NCBI RefSeq assembly: GCF_007989605.1 | Contig: NZ_BJUL01000014.1 | Location: forward strand, 17,369-81,368 | Direction of reading: 5' to 3' | Source of the DNA: Vreelandella venusta | GTDB taxonomy: Bacteria > Pseudomonadota > Gammaproteobacteria > Pseudomonadales > Halomonadaceae | Length of the DNA: 64,000 nt | Shown: piece by piece, positions 26,101 to 33,800 of the stretch | How the letters are laid out: every line of letters starts with the position of its first letter | Position numbering within the stretch: position 1 is the stretch's first letter | The notes under the pieces: model-generated | The model's database searches: none | What the model was told of the DNA's origin: nothing | What the model saw: the letters and a program-made list of their open reading frames with translations, nothing else | Position numbers and translations under genes: made by a program

Positions 26101-26138
26101 AGTTGTTGAGCCAAGTTCAAATTCTCTTGTGTTGCCAT
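23118..26138 (-). CDS. S-layer-like secreted protein with N-terminal DUF4214 repeats
   Basis: This 1006-residue acidic protein has no cysteine and no signal peptide, as expected for a type I-secreted surface protein. Residues 5-100 hold two DUF4214 modules (LYVAYYGRPADAAGLQFW and IYQQAFGRDADAEGLAFY). A GDGDGDGG linker lies near 175. The C-terminal half has RTX-like calcium motifs (TGAGDDVV, TGEGNDVV, TGTGNDVV, GAGNDVVVLG) and a terminal DFGDSLALVDANIA. The architecture recalls Caulobacter RsaA, with an N-terminal anchor and calcium-binding C-terminal region. A sapC gene follows, and a type I system lies at 38.1-42.7 kb. Probably very highly expressed. Confidence 0.8.
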   Translation of the reverse strand: MATQENLNLAQQLYVAYYGRPADAAGLQFWAEEIEANGIDAAISAFGNSAEFTERFGDLDNEELVNGIYQQAFGRDADAEGLAFYTEKLESGELDLATIALTIVQNATDTDAKDASALEAKVAAADKYTVAAGDKHSGEAADDYAAEFLSTVDADTDVDALDLGPVVAGIPSDGGDGDGDGGEPSETINIDFNNTTSVGGNGSFIIDDEGRLVFVPGTEDADGGYVAVENGTGGTTVSNIGKIEWDEAGQVVTSSKDYTFNLADQLHSGEQYNGLFLSPVLTAEDRSADSQLFIDLLDLRTAQTNRPLGDLPVNGFRFSVGGETVVLQSEDIFAAETYPELLTAVQNAIAASDDPLLEGFQATLGGEFRAQDDQGVQVSGTTLVLTDSKGRQIESGNFTYSEDASAGGFTLYGEQSTEAPQSIQELIETNLNLDNIGYGSQGGSINLVGQSNSDKGIEQMNVTADNTVWLTRLESDSAGRGNTGANVDGSQFLKEINLEGEGKFLVGQQDGEAVLGLADLVGADTTAYGLVDVQDFNGGSYNGDIKLNAIITEEVVARDLDAMDDDVDPKSDNATFNYTTAAGDDQVSLALSDELMAREDANVVVDTGAGDDVVETFITLEDSVSFDDLADLSDQQLNANLTIATGEGNDVVRTWGAGDAVIGTGTGNDVVYADNSGFRNDRWEFNSTAAAGAMPTDVSNSDTSLSDTANGVKQTFSVDEGAEIQVRVSFKGHETVWVDVPSTDGGNTGDTISTLQVNQAIKDAVNNDHVLANLLEAFDGDGNILNIESLIDGNNLDALDISFRDHNSNTTSTDGLAAINALYGEKVDSDVSGQTLGGADSEAESDNTIDVGAGNDVVVLGTGEFSNDTLVLVDQFGNNDIVNFTVGDVNGHDILDFTSYGVNRATVGSNDYNVANDEVNLVSFNAADFDADTTFANLNADDIRDAIGNTVDNGRVDSIVMVESGNKGMYKVFDINSANDSTSYTVELVGTLDFGDSLALVDANIA

Positions 26139-26689
26139 GGGACTATAGTCTCCTTGCTTAAGAAAGATACCACCTACGATAGGCGGCTCTTATCACCTTG
26201 AGCGCTCAAGGTATTTCTAGGTTCCTCAAATAGTGCAGTTTCAGCGTATGGTACGAACCTATACTGCTGATACTCTTACACTACATAACAGTAGCTGGAA
26301 CACGCCTAATGTAATGTCACGTACCAAGATAAGTCAATCTCTCTGCGACGGTAGCAAGAACTCCACAAGCTACTTACAAAGTACGTACTCAATGTCAAAA
26401 CTTACCTTAGGCCAAAGCACTAAAAGTTTTCGCGCTACCATTGAGCCAGCGGTGTCAGAACCTTTCCATGAAGTAAATTTCCGAACTTTCACGTTTTCGA
26501 ACACTGGTCGCTAATAATCAGTATAAAGCGATGCGAGCAACTCTTGCAATACTAGATGGGAATGATGCCCTCTATAGAAGAAGGAGCCTACTAGTAAGAA
26601 ATCACTAGCAACGCTTTAAAATCAGGCTTTCCTATGTAGATCACTGATTTTGATAGACTTATAAATAAGCGCAACAAACATCACTGTTT
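26139..26689 (-). promoter_or_regulatory. Long leader/promoter region of the S-layer-like gene
   Basis: 551 bp without a convincing gene. Reading the minus strand, a TTGACA (26394-26399) is followed 16 bp later by a weak -10, with palindrome AGTACGTACT (26380-26389) between them; a regulated promoter here would give a leader of about 230 nt. Two hairpins lie near the start codon (26195-26212 and 26173-26183). SD AAGGAG is 11-12 bases from ATG 26138, a little far. Confidence 0.4.
26195..26212. repeat. Perfect 18-bp palindrome in the S-layer-like gene leader
   Basis: ACCTTGAGCGCTCAAGGT reads the same on both strands, 57 bases upstream of the slp ATG. A second small palindrome, CCTACGATAGG, is at 26173-26183. 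In the transcript these form adjacent stem-loops that could protect the 5' end, as in long-lived S-layer mRNAs. An operator role is also possible. Confidence 0.65.
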
Positions 26690-27718
26690 CTACTCATCAT
26701 AGACTAACGTTGTAACAACACGATGCCATGATATGTTTGCCGCTTGGTAGGCTTCACGACCTTGTTCCCCCATCCGCTTGGCCATCGCACGATGAGTATA
26801 GGCTTCATCTAACACATCAGCTAGCGCTTGGGGGCTTGGCTCACAATGCCACCCCGTTACTCCATGCTCGACAAATCCGATAGGACCACCACTATCTGTG
26901 CAGGTAATAACGGGCTTCGAGGCTAGCATGGCTTCCAGAGTGATATAGCCATAATCCTCATCAAAAGTAGGAAACGCCACAGCCAACGAGTGCGCATACA
27001 AAGTGCGTTTTTCCTGCTCAGAAATATGCCCTAGAAACCGCACTCGATTGCTCAGCTCTAACTTATCTATCTGAGTTTCCAGCTGGCGTCGCTGACTTCC
27101 CTCCCCCGCTAGCAATAATGTTACAGGCGTTTTCGTCAACGCTAAGGCATCTATTAACAGCGACTGGCGCTTTAACGGCTCTAGGCGACTTGGGTAAAAT
27201 ACGTACCCCCAATCATCACCACAGACAAACTGCTCTGCCTGATAAGGTGGGTGATAAAGCGGTACTGCGGACAAACCGTTGTAGTGGCTTAGACGCTCAG
27301 CCACACGAGGCGAATTGGCATACAAACGCTTAGCAGCACCAAGGTGGCGCTGATCAAATGCTTCCACTTGCGGCTTTAAGGCTGTCAAGGCAGCGCTTGC
27401 TTGCGAGGGGTTATAGAGCTCGTAGCAAACACGGTGCTGATGCATCAACCAGATAACATGTTCGGGATGCTGCACACCGTAGGTAGGAAACTGCAGGCTG
27501 ATTACACGATCAACCGCCACATCGTTTGGCGCACTGAGATCTAACTGTTCGGCGAACATCATCTGACGTTCAATTTGGGCTTCCTCGTAGTGAAATGGCA
27601 GGCGTAGGCACTCTACTTGATGACCATAGAGCCTCAATGCCGCGACTAACCCTTCTACGTGATAGTTGGCGCCGCCCGCAATAAAAGGAGTATGGTTGGC
27701 CGTCACCAAAATTTTCAT
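26690..27718 (-). CDS. GT4-family glycosyltransferase
   Basis: This 342-residue GT-B enzyme has an N-terminal GGANYHVEGL loop, a donor-site YPSRLEPLKRQSLLIDAL segment and the GT4 EX7E-like motif in FPTFDEDYGYITLEAM, with a later ACEP-type ITCTDSGGP. The donor is unknown; GDP-mannose is plausible since manC is nearby. It overlaps the upstream DUF4214-like gene by four bases and is the last gene of the wzm-wzt operon, followed by the S-layer leader. It is cytoplasmic. Confidence 0.87.
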   Translation of the reverse strand: MKILVTANHTPFIAGGANYHVEGLVAALRLYGHQVECLRLPFHYEEAQIERQMMFAEQLDLSAPNDVAVDRVISLQFPTYGVQHPEHVIWLMHQHRVCYELYNPSQASAALTALKPQVEAFDQRHLGAAKRLYANSPRVAERLSHYNGLSAVPLYHPPYQAEQFVCGDDWGYVFYPSRLEPLKRQSLLIDALALTKTPVTLLLAGEGSQRRQLETQIDKLELSNRVRFLGHISEQEKRTLYAHSLAVAFPTFDEDYGYITLEAMLASKPVITCTDSGGPIGFVEHGVTGWHCEPSPQALADVLDEAYTHRAMAKRMGEQGREAYQAANISWHRVVTTLVYDE

Positions 27719-28473
27719 GACGCTTTCTCCTCGTTACTGCTTAACTCCTGCTCAGCGCGCTTCAGCATATCCATCATCGCAACCGCTTGTTCTGCCGTTA
27801 GCCATTTAGCAGACTCAGTGCTGGATGACTGGTCATGCGACTCAGCATTTATCTGTGCCACGATACGCTGCTGAATATTTGCCATTTCTGCTAACGTCAT
27901 GGCAAGCGCTCGATGCTCCTCTTGGCGCTTTCCGTGATGGGCGAGAATGTCGTAGTACTCACCCGCTTCACGCCAGCGCTGTTCATAATGGCGCCACACT
28001 AATCCCGCTACCAATCGCCAAGCCCCGCGCCCTATACCTGGAAGAGAAACGAGACGCTGCCGCAAACCACTCAGTCTTAGTAAATGACTAGGCAACTTTA
28101 ACCGTTGCTGCCTGGCATACTCTTGCGCCTCATCGGACTCAAGCAATTCAATCAGCGCGGAAATTCGTCCTTCACAGGCAGCCATCTGCCGATAATAGGT
28201 AGCACCTTGTGGGTCTGACGAGCGCCCAACCAGAAAGATATAAGCACGGTCTACAAACATTTCATCATCAAGATGCACGCTCATCAGCTCAGCCAGACGC
28301 GGCTGCTGTGGCTCATAAAGTCGATGACGTGGCAGTTTAAAAATAGGTACAAGGCGCTTTTGCCATAGCGTGAACCAACTCTCGATGGCCAGTGAATTCT
28401 GTGTATCCACTAGCATTGATTCATCCTTGAGCTGCTTGATCAGAGCATCTATGTCGCGCTCAGGGTCTGTCAT
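27715..28473 (-). CDS. Cytoplasmic DUF4214-like protein within the O-polysaccharide operon
   Basis: This 252-residue protein has no signal peptide. Residues about 68-120 (FVDRAYIFLVGRSSDPQG, then ATYYRQM, then ALIELLESDEAQEY) match DUF4214. The C-terminal third is helical and charged, likely coiled coil. It is embedded between wzt and a GT4 gene with ATGA overlaps on both sides, so it is made together with the polysaccharide export proteins. A DUF4214 module here suggests the module recognises a glycan or glycan machinery (inference). Function unknown. Confidence 0.7.
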   Translation of the reverse strand: MTDPERDIDALIKQLKDESMLVDTQNSLAIESWFTLWQKRLVPIFKLPRHRLYEPQQPRLAELMSVHLDDEMFVDRAYIFLVGRSSDPQGATYYRQMAACEGRISALIELLESDEAQEYARQQRLKLPSHLLRLSGLRQRLVSLPGIGRGAWRLVAGLVWRHYEQRWREAGEYYDILAHHGKRQEEHRALAMTLAEMANIQQRIVAQINAESHDQSSSTESAKWLTAEQAVAMMDMLKRAEQELSSNEEKAS

Positions 28474-29663
28474 ACCAAGGGCCCCATATCAAAAGAGCAG
28501 TCTAATCGACAGAAACCCGAAAACTTGCTGTAGCGATAGCCTGCCACTTCAAAGGTGTCAAGACTGTCATGCCACCAGTAGCAATCATCCAGATGGTGGT
28601 CACTGGAATGTAGTGCTGCAGAAAGGGTGTATTTACCTGGCGCAATATCCGCCTTAATACGCACCACAACCTCGCGCTCTTCGCCTTCTACCACAGACAA
28701 CACAATCTTGTGTTGATGGGTGTTCTGACCAAACACATCCTGCCCGTAACGGTCACGCAGCAATACACCTAAAGCGACATCATCGAGCGTAGCATTTGCT
28801 TTCAGACGTAAATGAATCTCTAAAACTTCGCCACTCGCAATCATCGGGCTTTGACTATCTTGCCCCTGAACATGGCAATGGCTAACCAACACTTCTTGGG
28901 TACCAAAAGCACCAGACTCCCCGTCACGTAAATCATCACCCTCAGCCTGTTCGGCCATAATGCGATTGTAGTGATTAACGGCGCCTTCGGAGTCTCCGTC
29001 ATAAATTAGACGCCCTCCTTCAAGCACAATCGCCCGATCACACAACACTTTCACTGCATTAAGATCGTGGGAGACAAACAGAATCGCCCCGCCTTCCTGC
29101 TTAAACTGACGGATACGCTGAATGCATTTTTGCTGAAAATAGCCGTCCCCCACTGAAAGCGCTTCATCCACCAAAAAGCAGGCGGGGTCAGCGTGAATCG
29201 CAATAGCAAACCCAAGCCGCATGGCCATGCCCGAGGAGTAAGTACGCAACGGCTCATGGATATAGTCACCCAGCTCGCAAAATTCAATAATTGCGTCTCG
29301 ATGGCGCTCAATATCCGCGTGGCTCATACCCAGCATTAAGGCATTAATCGTAATATTATCGATGCCACTAAGTTCGGGATTGAACCCCGTCCCTAGCTCT
29401 AATAGCCCCGTGACACGGCCATCGATATGCAAACTGCCGGCATCAGGCATCAACACACCGGTAAGCAGCTTCAGCAATGTGGACTTTCCGGCACCATTAC
29501 GACCTAGAACACCCAGCACTTCACCCGCAGCAACTTCGAAGCTGACGCCATCCAGCGCGATATGCTGAGTGTGATAATTTTTGCCTGTCAGGGCTTCTTT
29601 CAAACGCTCACGTGGCGAGGTGAACAGCTTGAAGGATTTATGCAAATCTTTAACAACTATCAC
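28470..29663 (-). CDS. wzt: ABC transporter ATP-binding protein for O-polysaccharide export (Wzt)
   Basis: The N-terminal ATPase (about 1-240) has Walker A GRNGAGKSTL, signature YSSGMAMRLGFA and Walker B CFLVDEALSVGD, all typical of the Wzt/KpsT subfamily. The C-terminal extension (about 255-398) is a beta-sandwich like the Wzt carbohydrate-binding domain that recognises the finished glycan's end. GTG at 29663 lies six bases after AGGAG and gives MIVVKDLHK; the ATG at 29669 touches the SD. It pairs with the wzm gene 48 bp upstream and overlaps the next gene by four bases. Confidence 0.92.
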   Translation of the reverse strand: MIVVKDLHKSFKLFTSPRERLKEALTGKNYHTQHIALDGVSFEVAAGEVLGVLGRNGAGKSTLLKLLTGVLMPDAGSLHIDGRVTGLLELGTGFNPELSGIDNITINALMLGMSHADIERHRDAIIEFCELGDYIHEPLRTYSSGMAMRLGFAIAIHADPACFLVDEALSVGDGYFQQKCIQRIRQFKQEGGAILFVSHDLNAVKVLCDRAIVLEGGRLIYDGDSEGAVNHYNRIMAEQAEGDDLRDGESGAFGTQEVLVSHCHVQGQDSQSPMIASGEVLEIHLRLKANATLDDVALGVLLRDRYGQDVFGQNTHQHKIVLSVVEGEEREVVVRIKADIAPGKYTLSAALHSSDHHLDDCYWWHDSLDTFEVAGYRYSKFSGFCRLDCSFDMGPLV

Positions 29664-29711
29664 AGTCATCTCCTGAGGCGCTGAACGCTAACAATGTGCG
29701 CTGTACCTTTA

Positions 29712-30563
29712 TTACAATGAATCGCGCAAATCCCGTTCGGTGCGTTTAAGCAACCAGAAGGCGGCATACATCAATCCAAGGGTTATCACCAGCATTGTCG
29801 CCAGTCCTGCAACGCTTGGCAGGCGCTGATACAGTATCAGCTCACGATAGGCGTCAATAAACTGAAACATCGGATTAAGGCTAATCAACCCCAGCGCCCA
29901 AGTTGGAATAATATCGTCAACATATACGATCGGCGTTAGCCAGAACCAAACGGGTAATAGCACTGCGACGCCTTCACGAATATCCTTCAGATAGACGGCC
30001 AGAATGGCCAATGACAACCCCAGAGCATAGGTAAAGCCCAGTTGTAGAGCTAGCACAAAGGGGATCGCTAACCAGTGCCAGTCAATAGAAAACCCTATCA
30101 TCAACAAAAATATCGCAAAAAAGACCATGCTGATCAGATATACCACTAATTCAGCAAACAGTACCGAGAGTGGCAACGCTGCTAGCGAGGTGTTGACTTT
30201 GGTGATCATCCCCGCTCGTTCAATAAACAGGTTGGTGATGGCGCTTAAGCTTTTTGCAAAGGCCGTCCAGGCGAGAATACCGCTGATCAGATAGATGCTA
30301 TAGGTAAACCGCTCGACTTCAGCGCCGAAGCCTTCAAGCCGCGCCCCCATAATGGCCGAAAAGATCAGCACAAACACCAGGATATTAATCAGCGGTGAAA
30401 GCAGCGTCCATATCCGACCTAGCACTGAGCCTTTATGACGGTCTACCAACTCCTGACGCGTCAGCAGGACAATCAACGGCAAGTGCTGCCGCCACCAGCT
30501 CAGGGTTTGACGCAGTCGCTGCGCCAGCGCTAAGCGTGGCTTGCTGTTACCAAGCAATGCCAT
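29712..30563 (-). CDS. wzm: ABC-2 type permease for O-polysaccharide export (Wzm)
   Basis: This 283-residue integral membrane protein has six hydrophobic helices and the N-terminal LTRQELVDRHKGSVLGRIW motif of O-antigen/teichoic acid ABC-2 permeases. With Wzt it moves undecaprenyl-linked polysaccharide across the inner membrane. ATG at 30563 has AAGGAG eight bases upstream; the ATG at 30569 is too close. The pair implies an ABC-dependent rather than Wzx/Wzy pathway. Confidence 0.92.
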   Translation of the reverse strand: MALLGNSKPRLALAQRLRQTLSWWRQHLPLIVLLTRQELVDRHKGSVLGRIWTLLSPLINILVFVLIFSAIMGARLEGFGAEVERFTYSIYLISGILAWTAFAKSLSAITNLFIERAGMITKVNTSLAALPLSVLFAELVVYLISMVFFAIFLLMIGFSIDWHWLAIPFVLALQLGFTYALGLSLAILAVYLKDIREGVAVLLPVWFWLTPIVYVDDIIPTWALGLISLNPMFQFIDAYRELILYQRLPSVAGLATMLVITLGLMYAAFWLLKRTERDLRDSL

Positions 30564-30614
30564 GAACATGGCTCCTTTGGTGGATCATCAACTTCGAAGA
30601 GTAATTAGCATCAT

Positions 30615-33515
30615 TTAGCGAAAATGGTCGCTTAGCACTGCCGCCAGCCATTGCTGGCTACTTTGCTGCCAGTCAAGGCACGGCATACCATCAGATCCTG
30701 CCACCTGATTAGCTTGCCAGTCCCGAACCCAGTCCTGAAGTGCTTGAGCCAATGCTTGCGGCGTATCCGCATTAAAGTATGTGGCGTACTTGCCTGCCAC
30801 TTCACGAAAGACGGGGATATCTCGAGCGAGGATAGCGATGCCATGATGAGCCGCTTCGATCAGTGGCAGACCAAATCCTTCCCCATAGGACGCGGCCACC
30901 AGCACATCACTGCGCCGGTAAAGAGTCTCTAATAGCGTATCACTGGCACCCTGAGCCCAGAATAACTGCGTGTTTCGCCGCGGGTGCTGCTTAATACGGC
31001 GGATCAAATCACCGACCTGCCAACCTTGCTTACCAACGATCACTAGATTGATATCGGCACCATCAGACCAACACTGCTCCAGTGCATCCAGCACCTGGCG
31101 GTGGCCTTTACGTGGCTCAATCGTGCCAACCATCAGTAAGGTAGCCCCCTGGCATTGCGCTAACGGCTCAAGCCACTGGCGCTCGACTTTGCTTAACGCT
31201 GCATCAGCGCCACTTGTAGGAGACTTAAAATCAGCGCCAAGATGAAAATGTTGAACCCAGGGCCGATGTTCTTTACCAGTTTCCCGCTGATCCAACTCAG
31301 CTTCGACTACATCAGCAACATGTCGTGATACGCAGGTAATGCCATCCGCCAGCTCACTTATAGAAGCAAACCACTCATTCATGGTGGCCGGAATATGCTC
31401 AGGAAAACACTCTGGTAGAGATAACGGTAGTAAATCATGAACGGTAAAATAGAATCTGACGCCGGAGGCACGCATCCGACGCATTACATGCCCCGCCTGC
31501 TTTAATAATGGCGGTGCCCATTCAAGTGTTACGTAGCGATCTCCGGAACGAGCCTCAATGGGTACGTCAGGTCCTGGGGGCGTAAGTCCTAGTTGCTCGC
31601 TCGCGAAGCCTCGTGCGAGATAAAAATCGTCTCCCCCCCAACGAATCAGCTCAACCCTCCAGCCAGCGGGAGGGTGGCGTAGAAGATGGTCAGCAATGCG
31701 TCGCGTGACCCGCTCGATGCCTGTCTTTAAATCTTCCCAAGCGATCGTGCTGACATCAAACAGCAGCCTTGGCGTACACTCATCGGGGGTAACATCTACA
31801 TCGCTCAGTACCCGAGTCAGCTGCTTAGCCGTTTCAGGTGTTTGTAGTGCCATGTTCAGTGGCGCATGTGCCGCCAACTGATCCAGGAAGCGCTCATAGC
31901 GGTAACGAGGCGCCACTAATGGCGCGTCTATAATCGCCTGGCGATATTGCTCAGCCACTTTCTCTGGCGCCAAAGTTGTCGCTACGTAGTCGCGCCCTGC
32001 CTGCCCCAGGAGCTCACGTTCATCGTCATGAGAACACAGCTGGCAAAGCGCCTCTCGTAGCGGCGTGATCAACTGTTCTTCAGCTCCATCAGCTAATTGC
32101 CAAATACACTGCTCAGGTAGTTCTGCGCTGCTACCATGAGCATTAGCAATTACCGCAACGCCATAGGCCATAGCATCAAAAATAGCTCCCGAGGTCTCAC
32201 CTCGAGATTGCGTGCGTAGCTGCACGGCAATATCCGCTGCCTGTAACCAGCACTGATACTCTTCGCGAGAAGCATAGCCAGTAACTGTCACTTGGTGGCC
32301 ATTGGGGTGTTGCTTAAGTCGACGCGCCAAGGCATGCCCATATTCACCACTATGTTGAGCACCGACCAGCACCAACCGTAAGGGGCGTCCTGTTGCACTA
32401 GCCACAGGAAGCGCTTGTGCATCAGCATCACCCAGAAAAGCATCTAACAGCACGTGTGTCAGCTTTTTGGGATTAACTCCCCCAAAGCTGGCAATGACTC
32501 GCTCGTCAACAGCTATTCCTAATGCCTTACGTGTTGCTTGCTTATCAAACGGCATCGGCAACTGACGTAGATGAGGAACCAAGTAAGTGGGTGCCAGCTG
32601 CCCTAACTGCCAGCGATCAGCCAGAGAACGTGCGAAAGCGGAATGATAGATCATCCCGCCAGCCTGATGAGTGACCAAACCATTCACCGGAAACTGTTCG
32701 GCACCTCGAGCATCTCGCGCAGCTTCGGCATGGGCAAGTAACGCCGGATAACCATGATCAGTGTAGAGCTGCTGGAGCAATGCGTTGGGCTTCAGCCCGC
32801 TTTCATTAAGCCACCAAACCGCATCAAACAGAAAGTAGTCGTGAAGTACGACAATACCCGGGTGGCGTTGCAGCAAACCAAACTGGTAAGCGTGATAAAG
32901 CGAATTACCTATTTGGTAGACGGTATAATCAAACTCGCTGGCACGCTGACTAAAGGTAGCTGGATCAATGCACTCAAACGCACGACTCAGCTCAGCATCA
33001 AGCTCAGGCTGATCAACTACCAACGTAAGCGTGAAATGAGGCGCTAAATACGGTAGGAGTTCCGCGCTATAATTGGCAATGCCAGTCGCCTGCGGCGGCA
33101 AGGGTGACACAAATGCCAATGTAGGCTTAGCCGCAGTAGTTGGCGAAGGAGCTGGCGAAGCAACCGTTAATGTTTCACCGTTGGCAATATTGACGATGGC
33201 TGCGGGATTCATTGCATTCGCCATATGCTGCACGACAATATCTACCAAAGCATCACTGACTGACGCTAGTACGTCCTCCTGCTCACGTAGTAAGGCATGG
33301 CAGCGCCTTGGCGCAATGCCAATATTAAATAGGTGCCGATGACAATCGATTAACGCAGCGTGATCAAAGCCAAGCAGCAGCACATGGGCATCAGCGGTGT
33401 TTGCAGAACCATCCGGCATGAAAGCATTCGAGAACGCAGCCAACCAATCCTCAAGCCGGGTGAACCGCGTTGCATGACGAGCATCGGCAATATAAAGCGT
33501 GACATTATTATTCAT
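30615..33515 (-). CDS. Large glycosyltransferase with two GT4 domains
   Basis: This protein of about 966 residues has an N-terminal region of about 120 residues of unclear type. A first GT-B domain (about 130-510) includes FVSPLPPQATGIANYSAEL and YGVAVIANAHGSSAE. A second (about 575-966) includes LMVGTIEPRKGHRQVLDAL and ASYGEGFGLPLIEAA, the GT4 donor motif. Fused GT4 pairs of this kind (for example the WbdA type) polymerise mannose-rich O-polysaccharides. ATG at 33515 overlaps the stop of the upstream small gene by eight bases. It is the first large gene before wzm. Confidence 0.87.
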   Translation of the reverse strand: MNNNVTLYIADARHATRFTRLEDWLAAFSNAFMPDGSANTADAHVLLLGFDHAALIDCHRHLFNIGIAPRRCHALLREQEDVLASVSDALVDIVVQHMANAMNPAAIVNIANGETLTVASPAPSPTTAAKPTLAFVSPLPPQATGIANYSAELLPYLAPHFTLTLVVDQPELDAELSRAFECIDPATFSQRASEFDYTVYQIGNSLYHAYQFGLLQRHPGIVVLHDYFLFDAVWWLNESGLKPNALLQQLYTDHGYPALLAHAEAARDARGAEQFPVNGLVTHQAGGMIYHSAFARSLADRWQLGQLAPTYLVPHLRQLPMPFDKQATRKALGIAVDERVIASFGGVNPKKLTHVLLDAFLGDADAQALPVASATGRPLRLVLVGAQHSGEYGHALARRLKQHPNGHQVTVTGYASREEYQCWLQAADIAVQLRTQSRGETSGAIFDAMAYGVAVIANAHGSSAELPEQCIWQLADGAEEQLITPLREALCQLCSHDDERELLGQAGRDYVATTLAPEKVAEQYRQAIIDAPLVAPRYRYERFLDQLAAHAPLNMALQTPETAKQLTRVLSDVDVTPDECTPRLLFDVSTIAWEDLKTGIERVTRRIADHLLRHPPAGWRVELIRWGGDDFYLARGFASEQLGLTPPGPDVPIEARSGDRYVTLEWAPPLLKQAGHVMRRMRASGVRFYFTVHDLLPLSLPECFPEHIPATMNEWFASISELADGITCVSRHVADVVEAELDQRETGKEHRPWVQHFHLGADFKSPTSGADAALSKVERQWLEPLAQCQGATLLMVGTIEPRKGHRQVLDALEQCWSDGADINLVIVGKQGWQVGDLIRRIKQHPRRNTQLFWAQGASDTLLETLYRRSDVLVAASYGEGFGLPLIEAAHHGIAILARDIPVFREVAGKYATYFNADTPQALAQALQDWVRDWQANQVAGSDGMPCLDWQQSSQQWLAAVLSDHFR

Positions 33516-33759
33516 GAGTGGCTTGCTTCCTACGCCGCTCAAGGCCATCCATCAACCGCTGCTGACGCTCTCCATAACCTTCGATTCGGGTTGACGCAGC
33601 AAGATCGCTATACTGGCCCGCCTGCACCAATCGAATAACCCATCCTCTTAGCCTTGGAAACGGGCTCAGCAAACGCTGCCCTAGCCGCTTAAACGTCGGG
33701 AAGCTGATCAGCTTCTTTATGATAATGCGCAGTCGCTGTTTGATGGCAGCCTTGATCAC
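33508..33759 (-). CDS. Small basic protein in glycosyltransferase operon
   Basis: The GTG start at 33759 has AAGGAG six bases upstream, giving an 83-residue protein rich in Arg/Lys/Leu (LRIIIKKLI, FKRLGQRLL, FPRLRGWVIRL) with a charged tail. Such amphipathic arginine-rich tracts occur as C-terminal tails of methyltransferases and glycosyltransferases in O-antigen loci, so this may be a free-standing membrane-association or chain-length partner, or a remnant of a larger gene. The good ribosome site and the eight-base overlap with the next gene support real translation. Confidence 0.55.
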   Translation of the reverse strand: MIKAAIKQRLRIIIKKLISFPTFKRLGQRLLSPFPRLRGWVIRLVQAGQYSDLAASTRIEGYGERQQRLMDGLERRRKQATHE

Positions 33760-33800
33760 GCGTCGCTCCTTGTGCATTCAAATCGTTCACTGGATACGTT

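Noticed and set aside
26233..26514. 93-codon plus-strand frame upstream of the S-layer-like gene
   Set aside because: No ribosome site, low-complexity Ser/Thr composition, and it occupies the expected leader of a highly expressed gene on the other strand.
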